64,000 nucleotides of DNA from Planctomyces sp. SH-PL62 (lineage in GTDB: Bacteria > Planctomycetota > Planctomycetia > Isosphaerales > Isosphaeraceae), in assembly GCF_001610895.1 (NCBI RefSeq), contig NZ_CP011273.1, forward strand, positions 4,898,001-4,962,000. The letters run 5' to 3'. Each line of letters opens with the position of its first letter. The stretch's first letter is position 1. The notes under the pieces were generated by a model that saw only the letters and a list, made by a program, of their open reading frames with translations, was not told where the DNA came from and ran no database searches. The position numbers and the translations under genes were made by a program. Of this stretch, positions 1-7,152 are shown in pieces.

Positions 1-166
1 CTATGACGTCTACACCGCCGACGAGTGCTTCCTGACCGGCTCCGCGGCCGAGGTCATCCCGGTCGTCGAATGCGACGGCAGGCCCCTCGGCGAAGGCAAG
101 CCCGGTCCCATCACCCGCGACCTTCGCCAGCGGTTCGGCCGGCTCGTCCACGAAGGCCCCGCCTGA
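1..166 (+). CDS. ilvE: Branched-chain amino acid aminotransferase, C-terminal fragment
   Basis: The reading frame is open from base 2 to the TGA at 164-166, so only the last 54 residues are present; the gene starts upstream of the window. The segment [14 protein letters not shown] matches the conserved C-terminal part of class IV PLP aminotransferases of the IlvE type, where the T-G-x-A-A-E-V motif contacts the cofactor phosphate. It is followed by the usual G-x-P-G-P-I-T tail. The family interconverts branched-chain amino acids and their 2-keto acids. A D-amino-acid or aminodeoxychorismate relative is less likely, because the tail wording is typical of IlvE. The universal stress gene follows after 27 bases. 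Confidence 0.8.
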   Translation, partial: YDVYTADECFLTGSAAEVIPVVECDGRPLGEGKPGPITRDLRQRFGRLVHEGPA

Positions 167-193
167 TCGACCCGCGTCCGCTAGGACCCTGCC

Positions 194-655
194 ATGATCA
201 GCTTCGCGAGAATCCTGGCGCCCTCGGACTTCAGCTCGCACTCCGAGGACGCGCTCCGCTACGCCTGCGGGCTGGCGGAGCGCTTCCAGGCGGAGTTGCA
301 CGTCATCCACGTCCTCTCCGAGATGGTGCCGGCCGGTCCCGATCCGCTGCTGATGCCCGTCATGCCCGCCCAGTACTACGAGGACGATGAGAAACGCGCC
401 ACGGAAGCCCTCGCGACGGTGATCAAGCCCGAGTGGGGGACGCCCAAAAGCGTGACCACCGCCATCCGCTGGGGCGTGGCGGCCGAGGCGATCGTGGACC
501 ACGCGGCCGAAATCAAGGCCGACCTGATCGTCATCGCCACCCACGGCCGGACCGGCCTGAGCCACGTCCTGCTCGGCTCCGTGGCCGAGCGGATCGTCCG
601 CGAAGCCCCCTGCCCCGTCCTAACCGTACGGACGGCCCCGTCGGGGGCCTCCTGA
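194..655 (+). CDS. Universal stress protein, UspA family
   Basis: A 153-residue single-domain Usp protein of normal family length. The N-terminus (ARILAPSDFSSHSEDALRYA) carries the first strand and the Asp that binds nucleotide. The C-terminal motif GRTGLSHVLLGSV fits the G-x2-G-x9-G-S/T ATP-binding signature, so it belongs to the ATP-binding subgroup. AGGA lies seven bases before the ATG. Members are cytoplasmic proteins involved in stress survival; the specific role here is unknown. The next gene begins one base after its stop, which suggests co-transcription with the NUDIX hydrolase. Confidence 0.93.
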   Translation: MISFARILAPSDFSSHSEDALRYACGLAERFQAELHVIHVLSEMVPAGPDPLLMPVMPAQYYEDDEKRATEALATVIKPEWGTPKSVTTAIRWGVAAEAIVDHAAEIKADLIVIATHGRTGLSHVLLGSVAERIVREAPCPVLTVRTAPSGAS

Positions 656-656
656 C

Positions 657-1196
657 GTGCCCGAACCGCTCCCCCCGCGGCGGGTGATCTACCGAGGGAC
701 CAAGCTGGACCTCGCGATGCAGCCCGTCCGCCTGGCGGACGGCGGCCTCGCCGAGCGTGAGGTCGTCATCCATCGAGGAGCCGTCGCGCTCGTGCCGATG
801 GTCGACCCCGACCACGTCTGCCTCATCGCCAACTTTCGCCACGCCATCGGCGAAACGCTCCTGGAAATCCCCGCCGGGACGATCGACGAGGGCGAGACGC
901 CCGAGCGGACCGCGCCTCGCGAACTCGCCGAGGAGACCGGCTTCCGCGCCGGGAAGGTGACGTTCCTCCGCGAGTGGCACGTGAGCCCCGGCATCCTGAC
1001 CGAGCGGATGTTCCTGTATCTCTGCGAGGACCTCACCCCCGGCCCCACCGATCACCAACCCGATGAACGCCTGGAGAACCGGATCGTCCCCTGGGACGAG
1101 GCCGTCGCCATGGTGCACGACGGCCGGATCAGCGACGCCAAGACGATGCTCGCCATCCTCCTCTGCGACGCGAGACGCCAGGGGGGCGAAGACTAG
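657..1196 (+). CDS. NUDIX hydrolase, ADP-ribose pyrophosphatase-like
   Basis: A 179-residue protein starting at GTG, one base after the stop of the Usp gene. It contains a complete NUDIX box: G-x5-E-x7-R-E-L-A-E-E-T-G-F (roughly residues 75-97), the metal-binding catalytic helix. The N-terminal R-x-I-Y-R-G and the V-x-M-V-D region are typical of the ADP-ribose/ADP-sugar pyrophosphatase branch, which splits ADP-ribose to AMP and ribose 5-phosphate. The substrate is inferred from family resemblance only. Its last four bases overlap tail to tail with the sulfatase gene on the other strand. Confidence 0.88.
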   Translation: MPEPLPPRRVIYRGTKLDLAMQPVRLADGGLAEREVVIHRGAVALVPMVDPDHVCLIANFRHAIGETLLEIPAGTIDEGETPERTAPRELAEETGFRAGKVTFLREWHVSPGILTERMFLYLCEDLTPGPTDHQPDERLENRIVPWDEAVAMVHDGRISDAKTMLAILLCDARRQGGED

Positions 1197-2614
1197 GACT
1201 TCGGGCCGCCTCCGAACTGCTCCCAGTACCATTCGTGGTAGGGATTCATCTTGGGACCGACGGCGTCCTCGTTCACCAGGCCGGGGTGGATCGAGGCCCA
1301 CCACGTCTCGTACTCGGCCCGGAGCCGCTCGACGACCTCGGGATGGTCGGCGATCACGTTCGACTTCTGGCCAGGGTCGGACTGGAGGTCGTAAAGCTCG
1401 GCGTCGTTCACCAGGGCGAAGCGATCGTCGCGGATCGAGACGCCTCGGAACTTGAACGCCGCCACCTCGCCGCGCCCCCATCGCCCGACGTGGGTCACCA
1501 GCGTCCGTCGGGGCCAGTCGACCGGCCGGTCCCGGAAGAAGGGGACGAGGCTCCGCCCCTCGACTTGGCCGCGGACCTCCTCGCCCGGCTCGACGCCCAG
1601 GATCTCGACGAGCGTCGGGAAGACGTCGACGTGCGCGGTCAGCCCCGACACGTCCCGCCCCCCCTGCACGCCCGCGGGCCATCGCCAGAACGAGGGGACG
1701 CGCGTCCCTCCCTCGTAGGGCTCGACCTTCCGCCCTCGCATGCCGGAGTTGAAGATGGGGACGCCCAGCGTCCCGCCGTTGTCGGTCAGGAAGATGACGA
1801 GCGTGTCGCGCTCGATGCCCCAGTCCCGGAGGGCCGAGGTCAGCTTCCCGAAGTTGTCGTCGATGTTCTCGATCATCCCGTAGAACCGGGCGACGTCCTC
1901 GGAGACCTCGTCCGCGTGCCGCTTCGCATAGTCCTCGGGGCACTGGAGCGGCACGTGCGCGGCGTTCGGCGTGATGAAGGCGAAGAACGGGGCGGCGGCT
2001 CTCCGACGGGCGTCCATCCACGCCAAAGCCCGGTCGAAGAATACGTCGGTGCAATACCCCTTGGTCTTCTCGAAGACGCCGTTGCGACGGATCGCCGGAT
2101 CGAAATACGTGTTGCCCGGCGCGTCGCCGCAACTCCCCGGATACGACTGGCCTATGCCCCCGCCGCCGTGGACGAATGTCTCGTCGAACCCGCGACGCTC
2201 GGGCTGGTACTCGGCCTCGTCGCCGAGGTGCCACTTGCCGAAGATGCCCGTCGCGTAGCCGTTCGCCTTGAGCACCTGGGCGAACGTCGTCGCCCTCAGA
2301 TCCAGACGCTCGCGTTCGTTGATCGTATGAGTCACCCCGGACTTGAACTCGTGCCGCCCCGTCAGCAAGGCGGCGCGGGTCGGCGCGCAGGTCGGACTCA
2401 CGTGGAAGCCGGTGAACCGCAGACTCTCGCGGGCGAAGGCGTCGACGTTCGGCGTGCGAACGATCGGGCTGCCGTTGATGGAGAAATCCCCATGGCCGAT
2501 ATCGTCCGGCATGACGACGACCACGTTGGGCCGGGCCGGATCGACCCCTGCGGAAGCCGTGGGGAGCGTCAGGCCGAGGCCCATGAGAAAGGCGAACGTC
2601 GAGCGACCCCGCAT
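1193..2614 (-). CDS. Sulfatase (arylsulfatase A-like), exported
   Basis: A 473-residue protein with an N-terminal signal peptide (hydrophobic stretch FAFLMGLGLTLPTASA). The core begins with NVVVVMPDDIGHGD, which supplies the metal-binding Asp pair. The motif CAPTRAALLTGR (near residue 75) is the Cys-x-Pro-x-Arg site, whose Cys is converted to formylglycine as catalytic residue. FLTDNGG near the middle adds further metal ligands. Type I sulfatases remove sulfate from polysaccharides or glycosaminoglycans and are abundant in planctomycetes. No transporter or glycosidase partner is adjacent, so the substrate cannot be guessed. The formylglycine-generating enzyme is not in the window. Confidence 0.93.
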   Translation of the reverse strand: MRGRSTFAFLMGLGLTLPTASAGVDPARPNVVVVMPDDIGHGDFSINGSPIVRTPNVDAFARESLRFTGFHVSPTCAPTRAALLTGRHEFKSGVTHTINERERLDLRATTFAQVLKANGYATGIFGKWHLGDEAEYQPERRGFDETFVHGGGGIGQSYPGSCGDAPGNTYFDPAIRRNGVFEKTKGYCTDVFFDRALAWMDARRRAAAPFFAFITPNAAHVPLQCPEDYAKRHADEVSEDVARFYGMIENIDDNFGKLTSALRDWGIERDTLVIFLTDNGGTLGVPIFNSGMRGRKVEPYEGGTRVPSFWRWPAGVQGGRDVSGLTAHVDVFPTLVEILGVEPGEEVRGQVEGRSLVPFFRDRPVDWPRRTLVTHVGRWGRGEVAAFKFRGVSIRDDRFALVNDAELYDLQSDPGQKSNVIADHPEVVERLRAEYETWWASIHPGLVNEDAVGPKMNPYHEWYWEQFGGGPKS

Positions 2615-2740
2615 GGAACGTCTCCCCAGACGACGGCGACCCCGCCGGACGCGACGGATGAGGATGCGACCATATCCCTCGCCGGGGCCCCGCTCAAGAC
2701 CCCTGTCTCGGCTGGCGGCGAGCGGCGCCTTCGAAAGCCA

Positions 2741-2766
2741 GCGACGCGGCCGAGGGGCCGCGTCGC
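2741..2766 (-). terminator. Hairpin terminator after the anti-sigma/sigma operon
   Basis: A perfect 11-base inverted repeat (GCGACGCGGCC, GAGG loop, GGCCGCGTCGC) lies 36 bases past the stop of the anti-sigma gene. On the minus strand it is followed by a short TTT. It probably ends that operon. A long U tract is absent, as is common in GC-rich genomes. Confidence 0.6.
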
Positions 2767-2801
2767 GTGGAGTCTCCAGGGATTCGTTCGGGCTTCGGGG
2801 T

Positions 2802-3773
2802 TCAGCGTCCCTGAGAGATGCCGAACGGATGGTCGCGGGGAAGGATGACGGAGTCGCGCTCGTGGACCCCGGGCTCCACCTTGCGGGCGTTGTTGAGATA
2901 GACGTCGATGTCGTCGGGGCCGACGTGGCGGGTCGGCAGCCAGCGGACGGCGCCGTCGCTGTAGAGGACGTTCTGGCCGGCGCCGAAGTGGTTGGGGCTG
3001 TTGCGGCCGACGTCGCCCAGGTGGGCGGCGTTGGGGGGCTGATCGGCCACGATCGGGATCATCGAGGCGGGGCGGGCCGATACGGGACCGAGCCGTCCCG
3101 AGGCGTGGCGATAGCCCGGATTGTAGCCGTAGTCCCAGCACACCATCTTCTGGAACTGGGCGGGGTCCTGCTTGCTCAGCGCGTCGGCCTGTTCGAAGGA
3201 TTCCATCCGGCGGGCGTGCTGCAAGTCGCAACGGCCGTTGTAGGGGCAGTCGAGGAGCGAGACGTCGCGGAGGAAACCCCCATCCTGCAAGAGGGCCGCG
3301 AAGAGGCCGCTCTGGGCGTCGCCGCGGTCGTCCGGGGGCGAGGGATACGCCTGATGGGTCGAGACGTACTGCCCCAGGCTGTTGCCGAGCTGCTGGAGGT
3401 TGAAGACGCAGCCCGCCTGATTCATCCGCTCTCGGGAGCGCTGCACGGCCGGCATCAACGTGAGGACGCCGGCGACGAAGATGCTGGCGGCGACGGCGAA
3501 GTCCGCCCAGCGGAACGGGACCCGCATCGGGGCGTAGTCGAGGATCGAGGGTGCGGCGGCCCGATTCTGGGCGACGAAGGAGACGGTTCGGCTCGCAAGG
3601 CCGGGGGGCGGGGCGACGTCATGGCCGTCGTCGAGGAGGCCGTCGATGGCGTGTCGGGCCCGCTGGATCCTGGCCGCGACTTCCGGATCCGCCCGACAGA
3701 CTTCCTCGACGGCTCGTCGCCGCGGGTCGTCGAGCTGGCCGAGAGCGAAATCAAGCAGTTCGTCGGCGTTCAT
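2802..3773 (-). CDS. Membrane-bound anti-sigma-like protein with DUF1559-like C-terminal domain
   Basis: The likely start is MNADELLDFALGQLDDP, four bases after the stop of the ECF sigma gene, giving 323 residues. The N-terminal ~70 residues resemble the cytoplasmic domain of planctomycete anti-sigma factors. One transmembrane helix follows (about residues 90-112, ADFAVAASIFVAGVLTLMP). The exported C-terminal part (Q-A-G-C-V-F-N-L-Q-Q-L-G, then a late N-x5-Q-N-V-L-Y-S-D-G-A-V-R-W) resembles the DUF1559/pseudopilin-like domain that is plentiful in Planctomycetes. Operon position and layout suggest that it holds the sigma factor at the membrane and senses a signal outside; this is inference. 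A longer upstream start would overlap the sigma gene and is less likely. Confidence 0.7.
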   Translation of the reverse strand: MNADELLDFALGQLDDPRRRAVEEVCRADPEVAARIQRARHAIDGLLDDGHDVAPPPGLASRTVSFVAQNRAAAPSILDYAPMRVPFRWADFAVAASIFVAGVLTLMPAVQRSRERMNQAGCVFNLQQLGNSLGQYVSTHQAYPSPPDDRGDAQSGLFAALLQDGGFLRDVSLLDCPYNGRCDLQHARRMESFEQADALSKQDPAQFQKMVCWDYGYNPGYRHASGRLGPVSARPASMIPIVADQPPNAAHLGDVGRNSPNHFGAGQNVLYSDGAVRWLPTRHVGPDDIDVYLNNARKVEPGVHERDSVILPRDHPFGISQGR

Positions 3774-3777
3774 GGCG

Positions 3778-4422
3778 TCAATCTTCTTTCCCGTCCCGCT
3801 TGGCGACCCTGGCCATCTGCTGGAGCTTGGCGAGGGCTGCATGAAGGCGCGATTTCACGGTTCCCACGGGAATCTTGAGGATCTCGGCGATTTCCCGGTA
3901 CTTCAGGTCTTGGTGGTAGGCGAGGATCAGGGTCTGACGCAGGGTGTCGGGCAGGCGTTCCACGCTCTCTCGCACCCACTCCCGACGTTCCTGAGCCTGG
4001 AGATCGGCCAGCGGCCCGGAATCGTCGTTGACGAGCATGTCCAGCAGCGAACCGGCGTCGGACTCCCCCTGCGAGGCGGCCAGGCGCTGGTCCAGGCTCA
4101 CGGTCGGATGCCTCCCCGCCTTCCGGAGCGCGTCGACGGCCTGATGCGTGGCGATCGCATAAAGCCAGGGTCGAAACGGGCGTCCGTCCTCGTACAACCC
4201 ACGCTTGAGGTGGATCTGGAGGAACGTGTTCTGGAACACGTCCTCCGCCATCGACGGGTCGCCCATGTATCGCGCCAGGTAGCGGTAAAGCTCCCGCTCG
4301 TAGCGATGGACCAATTCGTTGTAGACGTCCTCGTCACCGGTTTCGCGATACCGGCGCATCAGTTCCTCGTCCGTTTGATGGGCGAGGCCTTCCGCCGAAT
4401 CCGTGCCGATGACCTTGACCAT
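3778..4422 (-). CDS. ECF-type RNA polymerase sigma factor
   Basis: A 214-residue sigma-70 family protein. Region 2 is seen as HQTDEELMRRYRETGDEDVYN through MGDPSMAEDVFQNTFLQ and RPWLYAIATHQAVDALRK (about residues 15-105), the part that binds the -10 element and core polymerase. Region 4 is VERLPDTLRQTLILAYH followed by YREIAEILKIPVGTVKSRLH, the -35-binding helix-turn-helix. Regions 1.1 and 3 are missing, as expected for ECF factors. It is co-transcribed with the membrane anti-sigma protein that follows four bases later. The ATG at 4422 has no obvious Shine-Dalgarno sequence; an in-frame upstream start at 4527 would add residues unlike the family. Confidence 0.92.
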   Translation of the reverse strand: MVKVIGTDSAEGLAHQTDEELMRRYRETGDEDVYNELVHRYERELYRYLARYMGDPSMAEDVFQNTFLQIHLKRGLYEDGRPFRPWLYAIATHQAVDALRKAGRHPTVSLDQRLAASQGESDAGSLLDMLVNDDSGPLADLQAQERREWVRESVERLPDTLRQTLILAYHQDLKYREIAEILKIPVGTVKSRLHAALAKLQQMARVAKRDGKED

Positions 4423-4435
4423 AGTTACGCACCGT

Positions 4436-4462
4436 CGCGACCTAAGGTTCAAACTGAGTTCC
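4436..4462 (-). promoter_or_regulatory. Possible ECF-type autoregulated promoter
   Basis: On the minus strand, GGAACT (4462-4457) is followed after 15 bases by GTCGCG (4441-4436). GGAAC is the usual ECF -35 core and GTC a common -10 start, so the sigma factor could drive its own operon. The predicted start site would leave a very short leader before the ATG at 4422, which counts against it. Confidence 0.3.
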
Positions 4463-4550
4463 AAGAGCATCCCCGAGGGGCGTGGATCGGCTCGCTGAAT
4501 GATCGGTCGTCGAGTCGCGACCGTCAACCTGCGGCCGTGCCCGCATCGAC

Positions 4551-4572
4551 GCCGCCGCTCGATTCCGGCGGC
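4551..4572 (-). terminator. Weak hairpin just after the signal peptidase gene
   Basis: GCCGCCG and CGGCGGC form a seven-base stem with an eight-base loop, starting five bases after the stop of the signal peptidase gene on the minus strand. There is no T tract, so a role in termination is only possible. Confidence 0.3.
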
Positions 4573-4576
4573 CCCG

Positions 4577-6349
4577 TCAGTATATCCAGCGGACGGCCTC
4601 CACGTTAGGTCTCGCCGGCAGGACCAGGTCCGGACCCCACCGAAATCGCGGCCAGACGGGCCGCATGTGGGCCCAGTAGACGCCGAACGCGCGACCGATC
4701 ACCAGCGCCCGGGGAACTTCCCAGCTCTCCCGGCCCGAGTCGTCCCAGCCCCGGTCGGGCGCCGTGGGGGTCGTCTGGTCGACCCGCGTCCAGGCCCGGC
4801 CGTCGCGACTCCACGAGCTGTTATCCCCCAGCATCATGTAACGGCCCGCCTCGATCGGATAATCACGGGGCGTCCGCCATCGAAGGCCGCCGTACCGAGA
4901 CGGGTCGGCGAGCAGCGCGAAGAGGTCGCGAGGGGGTCGGCCCCGGTAGTCGAGCAGGTCGTCCGAATCGGGGTCGCCGGGGGACTGCGTGTAGTACACG
5001 TCGCGCTTGAGGACAAGCCCGCCGACCGCGACCTCGGCTCCGCTCACGGCGATCCGGGCCGGTTCCAGATCGTCCACGGTCGGGGTCAGGTACGCATCGC
5101 CCTCGCCCGATCCGTACGCCAGGCCGTCGCCGAAGGGACGGACGCCGTCCACCCAGAGGGTCAGCCGATCGTCGATGTTGGCGAAGGTCAGATCAAAGGA
5201 CCCCCGCTCCTTCACGGCGGTCGGCCGAGATTCCCCCAGGGGGTCGTCGCCGTGGAAGATGCGGGCCTCTCCCGTCGCCAGGTCGATCTCGCAGCGATTC
5301 GACACGCCCGCTTCGATCAGCTCGATCCGGACCCGGCCCGAAGGCCCGGCCACGTCGAGCCGGAGCGAAAGCGCCAGATCGCCGACCCAGTGGGGCTGGA
5401 ACCAGGGACGCGTGACGAAACGGACTTGCGGCAGGTTCTGGGGGGCGAGGTCGGTGTTGAACGAGCTAAAATCGGTGATCAAGGTCGGCTGAGGGGGATC
5501 GTCCGGCTCGCGGCCCGCCGCGAGCGCCTCCCACTGTTCCGGCGAGGGGACGACGTGCCGATAGCGAAGCTCGTCCCATCCTTCGTCGGACGCGGCCCGA
5601 TAGATCCCCGGCGTCGACTCCTCCCATCCCCCCAGGGACGTCCAGCGTCGCCACCGAGGGTCGGAGGCCAGACGGCGCGGCCGATAGGTGTCGTCGTGGA
5701 CGGGGATGTTGACCTGGAGCGACTCCTCGGGAGGCCGGCGCAGGATTTCGAAAGCCTCGCCGTCGTCGATGTCGCTCCGCCACAGATTCCCCTGCTTGAT
5801 CCGCAGGACTTCCCCGGGCATGCCGACGAGCCGTTTGATGTAGCGGACGGTCGGGTCTTCCGGGAGCTTGAAAACCGTCACGTCCCATCGCTTCGGCTCC
5901 ACGCGGCCAAGGCCCGGAACGAGCGGGATCGCGACGTCGGATTTCACCGTGTAAATGCGGTCGCCGGCGAAGCTGGGCCGGTCATCGATCCGCGCCGAGA
6001 ACCGACAGTTTTCACAGACGCCCCAGGTCACCCGGAGTCCGGTCCGTCCCCCCGCACCGACGGCCTCGACCTCGCAGTCGGCGTTGACGCGATAGGTCCA
6101 GCCGCACTCGGGGCACTCGACCTCCTTGTGGCGGCCCAGCAGGGTCGGGGCCATTGAGCCGGTGGGGATCACGAAGCCTTCCGCTTCGAGGCTCCAGACG
6201 AGGAAGCCGACGACGACCACGACGAGCGACTCGATCGACTCCCGCCGGTTCCGTCGGGTCTCCCGACGGGCCGCTTCCTCGTCGTCGCCCTCGGCCGGGC
6301 CCTGTGATGGCGACGCACGCCAGGACGTCGCGGTGGTGGATCGCGCCAT
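4577..6349 (-). CDS. lepB: Signal peptidase I (S26 family) with zinc-ribbon and large inserted domain
   Basis: The product has 590 residues from the ATG at 6349 (a TTG at 6376 would add nine). A single membrane helix (about 41-58) is followed by PTGSMAPTL with the nucleophile Ser65. The general base Lys lies in YIKRLVGMPGE (about residue 172). The third conserved box is MLGDNSSWSRDGR near the C-terminus. It cleaves signal peptides from exported proteins at the outer face of the membrane. Two inserts set it apart from the roughly 200-320 residue standard enzymes. The first is a Cys-rich stretch (CPEC...C...CENC) between the Ser and Lys boxes, likely a zinc ribbon. The second is about 300 residues between the Lys and GDN boxes, including a beta-rich, LamG-like segment. 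Confidence 0.92.
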   Translation of the reverse strand: MARSTTATSWRASPSQGPAEGDDEEAARRETRRNRRESIESLVVVVVGFLVWSLEAEGFVIPTGSMAPTLLGRHKEVECPECGWTYRVNADCEVEAVGAGGRTGLRVTWGVCENCRFSARIDDRPSFAGDRIYTVKSDVAIPLVPGLGRVEPKRWDVTVFKLPEDPTVRYIKRLVGMPGEVLRIKQGNLWRSDIDDGEAFEILRRPPEESLQVNIPVHDDTYRPRRLASDPRWRRWTSLGGWEESTPGIYRAASDEGWDELRYRHVVPSPEQWEALAAGREPDDPPQPTLITDFSSFNTDLAPQNLPQVRFVTRPWFQPHWVGDLALSLRLDVAGPSGRVRIELIEAGVSNRCEIDLATGEARIFHGDDPLGESRPTAVKERGSFDLTFANIDDRLTLWVDGVRPFGDGLAYGSGEGDAYLTPTVDDLEPARIAVSGAEVAVGGLVLKRDVYYTQSPGDPDSDDLLDYRGRPPRDLFALLADPSRYGGLRWRTPRDYPIEAGRYMMLGDNSSWSRDGRAWTRVDQTTPTAPDRGWDDSGRESWEVPRALVIGRAFGVYWAHMRPVWPRFRWGPDLVLPARPNVEAVRWIY

Positions 6350-6669
6350 GGAAGTCCTTCGCCGAAATCTCGTCAAGATTAGGGAGCCGTCTCGATGAAG
6401 ATACCAGGCGACGCCGACGATCGGTATGCGGGATGGGCGCGTGGGAGCACCTCCCGCCCGCGGGCCGTCAACCCATCGGCCCTGGGCCGCGGCTCACGCC
6501 CGGAGATCTCCCCTCTAGTCGAGACATCGGATCGGGCGATCGGCAGCAGAAGAAACCGAAAGCGATTGGATAGAATGGATGACGCCGGGGGAGACGCGAT
6601 CGCGACTCTCCGGGACGACGCCGACGCCGTTCGGCGCGTGCGAGCGAGTGATTCCCACGAGGACGGATT
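6350..6669. other. Intergenic region, no gene seen
   Basis: About 320 bases between the divergent signal peptidase and VanZ-like genes. It presumably holds both promoters, but I found no convincing -35/-10 pair, hairpin or conserved small reading frame. Confidence 0.5.
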
Positions 6670-7068
6670 ATGCGACATTGGCTCTATGCGGCGATCGGCT
6701 GGACCCTGCTCATCTTCGTCCTCTGCTGGATGCCGCGCACGATCGTCGACCAGGCGGGCGGGGAAGGCGGCTTCATGATCCCGAATCTGGACAAGGTCGC
6801 CCACTCCGGCCTGTTCGCCGGCTTCGCCTTCCTCTGGCTGAAGGCCGCCCCGGTCCGAAAGCGTCTCGCCCTCGTGGTACTCGCCGGCCTGGCGATCGCC
6901 GTCATCACCGAGTTGGGGCAGCTCATGCCCGTGGTGAACCGTGAAGCCGACATCGACGACGGCCTGTTCGATTTGCTCGGGATCGCCCTGGGCTCGATCG
7001 CCTACTTCGGGGTCTTCGGGAGAGAGCGGGTCGAAGAAGCCGTCGTGGCGCAAGCCAAGGGGGCCTGA
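6670..7068 (+). CDS. VanZ-like membrane protein
   Basis: A 132-residue protein with about four transmembrane helices (near residues 5-22, 46-60, 66-84 and 98-116). The central D-K-V-A-H-S-G-L-F-A-G-F-A-F-L-W motif and the later V-I-T-E-L-G-Q-L-x-P-V-x-R-x-x-D-I-D-D motif are hallmarks of the VanZ-like family (PF04892). VanZ itself gives low-level teicoplanin resistance; most relatives have no proven role. It stands alone between divergent and convergent neighbours. Its stop codon lies inside a perfect palindrome that probably acts as terminator. Confidence 0.85.
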   Translation: MRHWLYAAIGWTLLIFVLCWMPRTIVDQAGGEGGFMIPNLDKVAHSGLFAGFAFLWLKAAPVRKRLALVVLAGLAIAVITELGQLMPVVNREADIDDGLFDLLGIALGSIAYFGVFGRERVEEAVVAQAKGA

Positions 7069-7082
7069 TCAGGCCCCCTTGG
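7055..7082. terminator. Perfect palindromic bidirectional terminator
   Basis: CCAAGGGGGCCTGA followed directly by its exact complement TCAGGCCCCCTTGG, 28 bases in all. It overlaps the VanZ stop codon and lies 70 bases past the end of nuoN, the last gene of the convergent nuo operon. It can fold as an 11-12 base stem on either strand and could stop transcription from both sides. Confidence 0.65.
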
Positions 7083-7152
7083 TGCGAGAAAACGTTCGGA
7101 GAGCGTTGGGGCGTGCCGGTTCGACCCTCATGGGTCGCGCACGTCCCCTGAG

